Of a stretch of 5,445 bases of DNA, positions 1-5,369 are shown in pieces (position 1 is the first letter of the stretch; every line of letters starts with the position of its first letter). Below the pieces are notes generated by a model. It saw only the letters and a list, made by a program, of their open reading frames with translations, made no database searches and was not told the DNA's origin. Both the position numbers and the translations under genes were made by a program. Location: positions 1 through 5,445 of the forward strand of contig JBDKLO010000101.1 of assembly GCA_039795615.1 (NCBI GenBank), in the 5' to 3' direction. This stretch comes from UBA6136 sp039795615 (GTDB lineage: Bacteria; Pseudomonadota; Gammaproteobacteria; Methylococcales; Methylococcaceae).

Positions 1-533
1 GGAGGCGTAGTCTTGGATTCGGATGGGGAATGCCTCGGCGATGCCTCTGTCGCAAGATCCGGGCGATGGCCGATATAGGTTTCATATGCCTGAACCCAGT
101 TCGTCGCAATCGCCTTCTGGGCCTCTTCCAGAGGAACCTTCCCATCGCAAACCAGCGCGTGGAGCTTGTTTTCCAGTTCATCCTTGACGTGCGCGTTCAA
201 TGGCTGGGTCAGAAAGGATTCCGGCCAAAGATTCTGAATGGCGTTGGATCCCCCAAGTTCCAGGCTGATGAGATGGTCGACCTCAAATTCACCCGGGGCC
301 CGTGTCGTAATGCCGTAAAGACGATAGGCCAGCTCTTTGGTTTCCCGTGACACATTTCGGGTCCGCTTCGAATAACCGGGGACACAGATTTCATCGGGAT
401 CGGTAGAGAGGATAGCGCCGGGGGTCAGCCTTGGATCGGGCAGGATCGGCGATTCTGCGGAGCAGACCGAGCTGAGCACCAGGAGAACAAGAATCGCTTG
501 AAGCGGGGTCCAGTGAAAATGCTTTTTTTTCAT
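1..533 (-). CDS. Secreted HNH-fold endonuclease-like protein (C-terminus cut by window edge)
   Basis: This reading frame is open from an ATG at 533 to the left edge (177 codons visible, no stop reached). Residues 1-26 are a Sec signal peptide: a KKK start, a hydrophobic stretch (ILVLLVL) and a likely cut after CSA. The mature part carries the block EVDHLISLELGGSN (about 84-97) followed by NLWPE. This resembles the DH...GG.N core of HNH nucleases, with D86, H87 and N97 as likely active-site residues. A later stretch (about 117-130, KDELENKLHALVC) and a helix with NWV (145-147) match a widespread family of small exported proteins usually annotated as hypothetical or HNH. Nuclease activity is inferred, and I see no classical third His in the usual position. 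An in-frame TAA at 561-563 with no other ATG after it fixes the start. No clear Shine-Dalgarno sequence precedes it. The visible part probably covers nearly the whole protein. Confidence 0.8.
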   Translation of the reverse strand, partial: MKKKHFHWTPLQAILVLLVLSSVCSAESPILPDPRLTPGAILSTDPDEICVPGYSKRTRNVSRETKELAYRLYGITTRAPGEFEVDHLISLELGGSNAIQNLWPESFLTQPLNAHVKDELENKLHALVCDGKVPLEEAQKAIATNWVQAYETYIGHRPDLATEASPRHSPSESKTTP

Positions 534-613
534 TAGGTTGGGGTTCGAAGGGATCTTTATTTAAGTCGAAGAGTCCATGCAGTTGGCCCCACAACCATTA
601 TCCTAAATCAAAC

Positions 614-826
614 ATGTCTAAAACGATTCTTCAGTCGACGATTTGTTGCCCGCACTGTGGCCATTCGGAACTCGAAGCCATGCCCAGGGATGCCTGCCAG
701 TTTTTCTATGACTGTGAAGGCTGCGGGGAGATATTGAAACCGCTTCCCGGCGATTGCTGCGTTTTTTGTTCCTTTGGCTCAGTCAAATGTCCGCCGGTGC
801 AGGAACAAAAAGGGTGCTGCAGCTAG
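614..826 (+). CDS. GDCCVxC-domain small Cys-rich protein
   Basis: This encodes 70 residues, 12 of them cysteine (11, 12, 15, 28, 34, 37, 48, 49, 52, 59, 68, 69). Two CxxC pairs (C12-P-H-C15 and C34-E-G-C37) look like a zinc ribbon. The segment GDCCVFC (46-52), followed by SFGSVKCPP, is the hallmark of the family annotated as GDCCVxC-domain (seleno)proteins. Some members carry selenocysteine in that motif; this one has ordinary Cys. The family function is not established. Members are often found near metal-resistance genes, and metal or thiol-redox chemistry is a reasonable guess. No signal peptide is visible, so it is probably cytoplasmic. No Shine-Dalgarno sequence is visible before the ATG, and the next Met is residue 23, inside the conserved part, so 614 is the likely start. 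The gene is transcribed away from the HNH-like gene and towards the cytochrome gene. Its 3' end overlaps an opposite-strand terminator. Confidence 0.88.
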   Translation: MSKTILQSTICCPHCGHSELEAMPRDACQFFYDCEGCGEILKPLPGDCCVFCSFGSVKCPPVQEQKGCCS

Positions 827-839
827 GCTGAGCACCCTT
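807..839 (-). terminator. Rho-independent terminator of the minus-strand cyclase/cytochrome cluster
   Basis: A perfect 9-bp stem pairs 831-839 with 810-818 (AAGGGTGCT / AGCACCCTT) across a 12-base loop. Read on the minus strand, the stem runs into a T-rich tract (TTTTTGTTCC, from 811 downwards). It begins 22 bases after the cytochrome stop codon. On the plus strand the hairpin is followed by GGACTG with no T-tract, so it should act mainly for the minus strand. The stem overlaps the last codons of the GDCCVxC gene, and that gene's TAG lies in the loop. Confidence 0.78.
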
Positions 840-861
840 GGACTGACGCCAGAAGCTTCGA

Positions 862-1167
862 TTATTTCTGGCTCAAAACCCAATCGACCAGCTTCTTGGC
901 TTCCTCGGGCGTGACATTGTTGGGTGGCATCGCCATTCCGCCCCAGACACCGCCGCCGCCTTTCATCACCTTCTGGGCCAATTGGTCTGCGACATTCTGG
1001 CCTGCGTATTTCTTCGCTACGTCCTTGTAGGCAGGACCGACGATGCCCTTTTCAATGCCGTGGCATCCAAGGCACCCTTTGCTTTTGGCCAGAGCTTCGT
1101 CTGCCGTTGCTGTCCCACTGATGGCCGTCAGGGACATCAGCAGGGTGATTCCAAACATGGTCTTCAT
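862..1167 (-). CDS. Periplasmic class I cytochrome c (c551/c552-like)
   Basis: This encodes a 101-residue monoheme c-type cytochrome, expected to carry electrons in the periplasm. Residues 1-22 are a signal peptide ending in ATA before DEA. The haem-binding CxxCH is C32-L-G-C35-H36, close to the mature N-terminus. The distal Met ligand is probably M80 in AMPPN, matching the PMPPN-type loop of Pseudomonas cytochrome c551. The C-terminal helix (EEAKKLVDWVLSQ) is typical of the family, and mature length (about 79 residues) fits c551/c552/c8. The start at 1167 is supported by AGGAG seven bases upstream and by the signal peptide beginning there. A longer frame back to 1263 would add 32 unrelated residues and overlap the upstream gene. 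It is the last gene of the minus-strand cluster, 64 bases after the MBL hydrolase gene, and is followed by a terminator. Its redox partners are unknown. Confidence 0.93.
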   Translation of the reverse strand: MKTMFGITLLMSLTAISGTATADEALAKSKGCLGCHGIEKGIVGPAYKDVAKKYAGQNVADQLAQKVMKGGGGVWGGMAMPPNNVTPEEAKKLVDWVLSQK

Positions 1168-1174
1168 GGCGTTT

Positions 1175-1179
1175 CTCCT
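1175..1179 (-). promoter_or_regulatory. Ribosome binding site that fixes the cytochrome c start
   Basis: AGGAG on the minus strand lies seven bases before the ATG at 1167. It decides for the short 101-residue cytochrome over a frame that opens further upstream. Confidence 0.8.
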
Positions 1180-1231
1180 AGGTGTAGAAAAAGGGAAGCG
1201 AGATGGGGTGAGTCCATGGTCGTATCCCTGT

Positions 1232-2476
1232 TCATCGAAGGGAGCCTTTTCGCCGACCGGCAATCAGGTCCCAGATTTCTCCCTCGCGGGCGTTGTGGCA
1301 GACCAGTTGTCCACCGGCCAGAGCCACATGGCGTTCGGCTTCCACCAACTTGGCATCAATATCGGAATCGCCGTGTTCGGGGTCGTGGTGAAAAAGAAAC
1401 AGCTGTTTAACCGATGCGGCGAGTGCAAGCTCGACGACTTGTCCCACAGACGAATGCCCCCAGTGAATTCGGTCACTGTACTCGTCGTCAAAATAGGAGG
1501 CATCGTGAATGAGGAAATCAACGTCCTTGAGGAAATCGACGAGTGCACTCCAACTCGCAAGGTTGCGGTCTTCTTCCCTCAGTTCATTGTCCGTGATGTA
1601 GGCAATGGACCTTCCTGCATGTTCAATGCGGTAACCCAGACAACATCCCGGATGATCGAGTCGGAAGGCCTCAACCTTGATGCCGTCGTAGCGAAAGCTT
1701 CCGGCCTCCGTATCCACATAGGTCACCTCGGCCTGAAAGTGATCCGGTTTGATGGGAAAGTACACCCCATTCATCTGTCCTTCGAGCAACTTTCGAAATG
1801 AAATGCCCTCGTGCGCTGGACCCATCAAGTAGATCTTGTTCTTGGGGTTGTAGAGGGGTTCGAAGAAGGGAATACAGTTGAGGTGATCCCAATGCGGGTG
1901 GGTAATGAAAAGTCGGCCATTAAAGTGCCCGGATTCCTTGCGCATCAGATAGCGAGAAAGGTTTCGGAGGCCTGTTCCGGCATCAAAGATGAAATGACGA
2001 TCGGATCCTATTCTGAGGCTAATGGACGATGTACTGCCACCGTACTTGAGTGTGTGACGGCCGGAAACCGGAAGGGTCCCTCGAACGCCCCAGAAGCAAA
2101 GCTCAAACCGATGGAACAATGCGATCGTCTTGAGCAAAGAGGCGAGCCGCGCCGTGCGCGATGCAATCTCGGAAATACCTGCTTCGATCACCTTTGCGGC
2201 ATCCAGCGGAGCGTGAACGTCCTCCAGGAGAATGATGGGAATATCCCGTTTTTGCGCCTCCGCGGCGAGAACACGAATGACACCGAAGGGATCTGCGCCG
2301 AGACTTTGGGCATCCAGAAAGATCCAAGCGGTCTCGGTAGACGCTACCAGCGACTGGAATGCTTCAACCGTCTGGGCTGACTGAATCGTGATCCGGTCCA
2401 GCTTTTTAGCTGCCCTTTGGAGTGATTGAAGGAGTCGATCGTCCTGAGTGAGTAACGCAAGTCCATTTCCGCTCAT
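1232..2476 (-). CDS. Receiver-like domain fused to MBL-fold metallohydrolase (candidate cyclic nucleotide phosphodiesterase)
   Basis: This encodes 414 residues in two parts. Residues about 4-120 look like a response-regulator receiver: acidic pair D12/D13, possible acceptor D55 in IFLDAQ, and an AG turn near 99-100. The usual Thr/Ser after strand 4 is E85 and the conserved Lys-Pro is R107-T108, so normal phospho-signalling is doubtful. Residues about 124-405 are an MBL hydrolase of the RNase Z/PhnP-like type: FWGVRGT (128-134), FDAGTGLR (164-171), HPHWDH (193-198) giving H193, H195, D197 and H198, then H275 (LDHPG), D296 (YITDNE), HWGHSS (338-343) and H363/H364. These supply a full dinuclear zinc site. 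No signal peptide is present, so it is cytoplasmic. The start codon shares one base with the stop of the cyclase gene. Lying beside a cyclase and a CNB protein, it may hydrolyse cAMP. This is inference; RNA or another phosphodiester are alternatives. Confidence 0.88.
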   Translation of the reverse strand: MSGNGLALLTQDDRLLQSLQRAAKKLDRITIQSAQTVEAFQSLVASTETAWIFLDAQSLGADPFGVIRVLAAEAQKRDIPIILLEDVHAPLDAAKVIEAGISEIASRTARLASLLKTIALFHRFELCFWGVRGTLPVSGRHTLKYGGSTSSISLRIGSDRHFIFDAGTGLRNLSRYLMRKESGHFNGRLFITHPHWDHLNCIPFFEPLYNPKNKIYLMGPAHEGISFRKLLEGQMNGVYFPIKPDHFQAEVTYVDTEAGSFRYDGIKVEAFRLDHPGCCLGYRIEHAGRSIAYITDNELREEDRNLASWSALVDFLKDVDFLIHDASYFDDEYSDRIHWGHSSVGQVVELALAASVKQLFLFHHDPEHGDSDIDAKLVEAERHVALAGGQLVCHNAREGEIWDLIAGRRKGSLR

Positions 2477-2478
2477 TA
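2474..2478 (-). promoter_or_regulatory. TAATG stop-start overlap (translational coupling site)
   Basis: The TAA of the cyclase gene (2478-2476) and the ATG of the hydrolase gene (2476-2474) share one A. No strong Shine-Dalgarno sequence precedes this ATG; the bases just upstream are CGGGAACACCTA. Ribosomes finishing the cyclase probably reinitiate here, tying output of the two proteins together. Confidence 0.7.
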
Positions 2479-3597
2479 GGTGTTCCCGGGGGCGGTCTGA
2501 TCGCCCGTGTTTGCAGTCGGTGTAGCGATAGTCGCCTCACTGGGCGGCTTGATTTCGCAAGTGCCTGAGGCGCGCGAGATGATCGTCTGGTAGGAAGGAA
2601 AATCATCGACGACGTCATGGGCGATGGTATAGATGGTTTGGGCCTCCACCTGGCCTTTTAACTGGAATTCTCCGGCGTCAACGAAATCCCAGTCCGCCTG
2701 GGCAGCGTTTCGGACCGAATCGCTCAGTGCGAGTGCTTTTCCAACGATTCGGGTCAAGGCTTCAAGCCGCGAAGCCAGATTCACGATATCCCCAAGAACG
2801 GTGTAATCGAGTTTTGTACTGGAACCAATGTTGCCTTCGATCACGGATCCTTTACTGAGCCCGATGCCGCAATAGAGGAAGCTCTGGAGTCGACATTGGC
2901 CGGCGGAATGACGCAAATCGCGGACGGACTCCAGGATCGCAATCGAAGCCCGAAGGGCATCATCCGTCCCATCCTCTGGGAAGTGAGCCACCACGCAGTC
3001 GCCGACATATTTGGTGACTTGTCCGCCGTGCGCCACGATGATCTTGGAACTGACATCCAGGAAGAGATTGACCAGTTCGCTGACTTCTTCAACAGGGTAG
3101 AGTGAGGAGAAGTATGAAAACGCAACAATGTCCCCGAACAGGATGACGGATTCGGTTTTTTTTACCGGGACGGTCAAGGGATTGATGCCTTCGGTCATGA
3201 AGGCGAGGACGGCGGGTTGGGTATAGCGCTCGATGATCCGGTGCGATTCGGTAATGTTTTCAAGCATGATGCGAATGGCATCCAGCAGGAGATCACCGGT
3301 GCCTTCGAGTCGCACCGTTTTCATCGACCACTCAGCAAATAGTCGCTCTTTGACGCCAGGCTCTGACTTCAGAATCAAGATGTCCCGGTGCCGGATATCA
3401 TTTCGAATGCGGGTGAGAACCCGGTCAACATCGTCAGGCTCTCCTTCAAGGATCTGAAAGAAGAATTCGTGCGCGGAAAGCAGGACGCCGGTCACTCGGT
3501 CCCGACTGTTATTGATGACTGACTTTGCTGCAATCTCTTCAACTTCCGCATCGGTCAGCTTCCGGGTGGTGGTGCTGATATACATTAAGCGCTTCAT
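2476..3597 (-). CDS. BLUF-domain photoactivated adenylyl cyclase (bPAC-like)
   Basis: This encodes a 373-residue soluble enzyme that should make cAMP from ATP under blue light. Residues 1-97 are a BLUF flavin photoreceptor: Y6 (MYIS), N30 (NNSRD), Q48 (FFFQILEGE) and the WSM segment 90-92. A helical linker (about 98-145, with ESHRIIERY and GINPLTV) leads to a class III cyclase domain (about 146-330). Metal-binding aspartates are D156 (FGDIVAFS) and D200 (VGDCVVA). K196 and D264/T266 fit ATP rather than GTP, and N273 and R277 (VNLASR) are the transition-state pair. Length, architecture and many blocks match Beggiatoa bPAC as I recall it, with numbering shifted by one. About 45 extra C-terminal residues end in a Pro/Thr/Ala-rich tail absent from bPAC. 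GAGG seven bases upstream supports the start. The gene is 136 bases after the CNB oxidoreductase and is joined to the hydrolase gene by TAATG. Confidence 0.95.
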   Translation of the reverse strand: MKRLMYISTTTRKLTDAEVEEIAAKSVINNSRDRVTGVLLSAHEFFFQILEGEPDDVDRVLTRIRNDIRHRDILILKSEPGVKERLFAEWSMKTVRLEGTGDLLLDAIRIMLENITESHRIIERYTQPAVLAFMTEGINPLTVPVKKTESVILFGDIVAFSYFSSLYPVEEVSELVNLFLDVSSKIIVAHGGQVTKYVGDCVVAHFPEDGTDDALRASIAILESVRDLRHSAGQCRLQSFLYCGIGLSKGSVIEGNIGSSTKLDYTVLGDIVNLASRLEALTRIVGKALALSDSVRNAAQADWDFVDAGEFQLKGQVEAQTIYTIAHDVVDDFPSYQTIISRASGTCEIKPPSEATIATPTANTGDQTAPGNT

Positions 3598-3733
3598 GGT
3601 GGTTCCTCAGCTTCCGTCGGGTGGGCCCCGCTTCTCATCGTGGCTGATGTTCCATGTATTTGATGCGCACACGATCCTTACGTGCACTCGAAGTTTGGAG
3701 TATCAGTGTCTTAGAAAGTTCACTTGAAAGGGT
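3598..3733 (-). other. 136-base spacer upstream of the BLUF-cyclase gene
   Basis: There is no gene here, and I found no hairpin with a T-tract that would stop transcription coming from the oxidoreductase gene. The minus strand contains an AT-richer part (about 3695-3730, with TTTCTAA and TGATACT) that could hold a weak -10 element, but no convincing -35/-10 pair and no good CRP-type palindrome. The cyclase, hydrolase and cytochrome genes may be read through from the oxidoreductase or may have their own promoter here. The sequence does not decide. Confidence 0.35.
3603..3608 (-). promoter_or_regulatory. Ribosome binding site of the BLUF-cyclase gene
   Basis: GAGGAA on the minus strand precedes the ATG at 3597, with seven bases between its GAGG core and the start codon. 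It supports this start, which also places the BLUF fold at residue 1, as in bPAC. Confidence 0.7.
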
Positions 3734-5356
3734 CTAGGATTCTTGCGATACAGCGTTTTTGGTCGCGCGCCGTTTCGGTGCGCTGCGTTCACTGGCTTGA
3801 GCCCTAATGGCTCGCGCCAGACTACTGGAGCCAATGGAGAGGGCATCAAAATCTTCTCGGGCAAACACGGTCAGTTCACACGTGGTCAGACACCTGACGG
3901 TGGCGGTTCGAAGGCTACCTTTCATCAAGGCGACTTCCCCGAAGAAATCCCCTGGCCCCAAGGTTCCCACCGGCTTTCCGTTTCGAAGGACTTCAAGCTC
4001 ACCGCTTCGAACGACATAAGCCGTATCGGCGACATCGCCCTGGCGGATGACTTCATCGCCAGCTTCGAAATGGAGAGCCTGAAGGCGGCTTGAGATCTCC
4101 GGTGCCAGAACCGCAATATCGGCTCTGAAGGGGACGTCCAAGGTCCAGTCAATGAGGATGCGAAGGTTCCGTTCAAGCCCCGGCATGGTGGCGAGATTGC
4201 TCATGCGCGAGAAGAACCAGGCTGGGAGGCCGGAGGCCATGACGCCGAACAACCGGGCCAGTGAGTGCCTTCCCATGTTGAAGGCCATGATCAGGCGCTG
4301 CTTGAACGCAAAAGTCCGGGGCACAAAACCCTGAGAGGATGCCCAGGCGTTCTCACCGGCATGATGCCCGAGATCCATCCAGTCGGATGTGGTGGTGTAA
4401 CGCCGGCGACCCGCCGCGACTTCGGTCAGGGCTAAAGGTGGGAAGGCCGCCCAGAAATGTTCATAGCCATCGACCTTGAGCGTTAGATCACTCTTTAAGG
4501 GCCAGCTCAGCATGCGATCATCGACCGTAAGCGTCGGCATCATGAAGCAACTGTTGACGATAAAGCTGGCTTGATCCCGTTCGCCGTTGGTAAAGACAAT
4601 GCTGTCCTGAGTCACAGCGGCCACTTCGCGCTCTCTTTCAATCCTGACACCGGCCTTGGCTAGGGCCGCCTCGACCTTGGGTCGGATATCGGCTTCAAAA
4701 TCACTGAAGGGGATTTTGATGTCTTCATACAGAGTGATCTTCCATCCCTCCGTCTGAAGGATCGGGTAGGAGGGCTTTGCGGTTTCGAGCATTGCAGAGA
4801 TTTCTTCAGCCGTGCCGCAGGCCCTTTGACCGGAACCGATCACTGCAAAGGTCAGGAGCTTCTGACGCATTTCGTGAGACTCTTCAATCTCGGCCATTTC
4901 CACCCGATTCATGATCTGCTTTCGGATATGAAGGGCATCACCCACGGAATTAATGGGGCTGGTATGAGCCATGAGGCCAGGATAACGAGTGAGATTCGGG
5001 ACCAGAAACTGGGCCAGGATCAATTCGTCATAATCAATTCGGCGGTCACGCTGATCCGGCGTGTGAATCATGACCTGCCGATGTTGAGTATCCACTGCGC
5101 GGACATCAGCCAAGATCACCTGGGTTCGTTGAAGAATTCTTCGAATGGGATTGACGGCATTGCCAGGCTGCATGGTTCCGCCAATCACTTCCGGCAGCAG
5201 GGGATAGAACAGAACATTGGGCTGGTCACTGATCAAGGTGACCTCCACGTGACTGAACTGACCAATGAGCCGTTCGATCTTCATGGCGGCATGGATGCCG
5301 CCTACGGTCCCGCCGAGAATGACAATACGGGCTTTTTTGTCTTTGGCTTCAGGCAT
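3734..5356 (-). CDS. NDH-2-like oxidoreductase scaffold with C-terminal cyclic-nucleotide-binding domain
   Basis: This encodes 540 residues from the chosen start. Residues 10-380 follow the FAD/NAD(H) oxidoreductase fold of type II NADH dehydrogenases: RIVILGG at the N-terminus, LFYPLLPEV (49-57), NPIRRIL (69-75), then a second Rossmann-like unit. Residues about 357-412 (GLPAWFF, PGLERNLRILIDW) match the membrane-associated C-terminal part of one NDH-2 subgroup. Residues about 417-507 are a CNB domain with phosphate-binding cassette FFGEVAL...RTATV (E474, R483). A basic tail follows. Key cofactor motifs are altered: GGTVGG (15-20) for GxGxxG, AQF (115-117) for ATG, GSGQRACG (174-181) for the NAD motif, and FPP (305-307) where GD normally binds FAD. 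It may lack catalysis. The start at 5356 has AGGA nine bases upstream and begins just before the fold. An in-frame ATG at 5440 would add 28 hydrophobic residues, and the frame stays open to the edge. Confidence 0.85.
   Translation of the reverse strand: MPEAKDKKARIVILGGTVGGIHAAMKIERLIGQFSHVEVTLISDQPNVLFYPLLPEVIGGTMQPGNAVNPIRRILQRTQVILADVRAVDTQHRQVMIHTPDQRDRRIDYDELILAQFLVPNLTRYPGLMAHTSPINSVGDALHIRKQIMNRVEMAEIEESHEMRQKLLTFAVIGSGQRACGTAEEISAMLETAKPSYPILQTEGWKITLYEDIKIPFSDFEADIRPKVEAALAKAGVRIEREREVAAVTQDSIVFTNGERDQASFIVNSCFMMPTLTVDDRMLSWPLKSDLTLKVDGYEHFWAAFPPLALTEVAAGRRRYTTTSDWMDLGHHAGENAWASSQGFVPRTFAFKQRLIMAFNMGRHSLARLFGVMASGLPAWFFSRMSNLATMPGLERNLRILIDWTLDVPFRADIAVLAPEISSRLQALHFEAGDEVIRQGDVADTAYVVRSGELEVLRNGKPVGTLGPGDFFGEVALMKGSLRTATVRCLTTCELTVFAREDFDALSIGSSSLARAIRAQASERSAPKRRATKNAVSQES
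3836..4108 (-). other. CNB domain of the oxidoreductase fusion
   Basis: This covers residues about 417-507 of the protein starting at 5356. It has the beta-roll pattern (FEAGDEVIRQGD, then AYVVRSGELEV, then GPGDFFGE) and the cassette with E474 and R483 that contact ribose and phosphate in CRP and PKA. The residue after the Arg is Thr (T484). PKG has Thr there, while PKA has Ala and CRP has Ser, so cAMP over cGMP cannot be assumed from this domain alone. Confidence 0.88.
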
Positions 5357-5365
5357 GGCGAAATG

Positions 5366-5369
5366 TCCT
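5366..5369 (-). promoter_or_regulatory. Ribosome binding site favouring the 5356 start of the oxidoreductase
   Basis: AGGA on the minus strand lies nine bases before the ATG at 5356. The ATG at 5440 has only five upstream bases in the window (CCGCC), so it cannot be judged in the same way. Confidence 0.5.

Noticed and set aside
391..594. Minus-strand open frame of 67 codons
   Set aside because: It overlaps the start of the HNH-like gene in another frame. The HNH-like frame has a signal peptide and a known motif, and this one has neither.
614..826. Selenocysteine use in the GDCCVxC gene
   Set aside because: The motif is encoded by ordinary Cys codons and there is no in-frame TGA within the gene.
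1168..1263. N-terminal extension of the cytochrome c frame
   Set aside because: It would place 32 unrelated residues before a complete signal peptide, overlap the hydrolase gene and ignore the AGGAG at 1175-1179.
1043..1801. Long plus-strand open frame of 252 codons
   Set aside because: It lies opposite the cytochrome and MBL hydrolase genes, its product has no recognisable domain, and the minus-strand proteins have clear motifs throughout.
1811..2380. Plus-strand open frame of 189 codons
   Set aside because: It is antisense to the receiver-like and MBL domains and looks like a shadow of their codon pattern.
3598..3733. Possible CRP-type operator before the cyclase gene
   Set aside because: The best half-site (AGTGA) has no matching TCACA at the right spacing, so I could not support a binding site.
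3734..5356. Oxidoreductase as a pseudogene
   Set aside because: The frame is intact over more than 500 codons, and the CNB domain and C-terminal membrane region are well preserved. The changes are confined to cofactor motifs, which points to altered function rather than decay.
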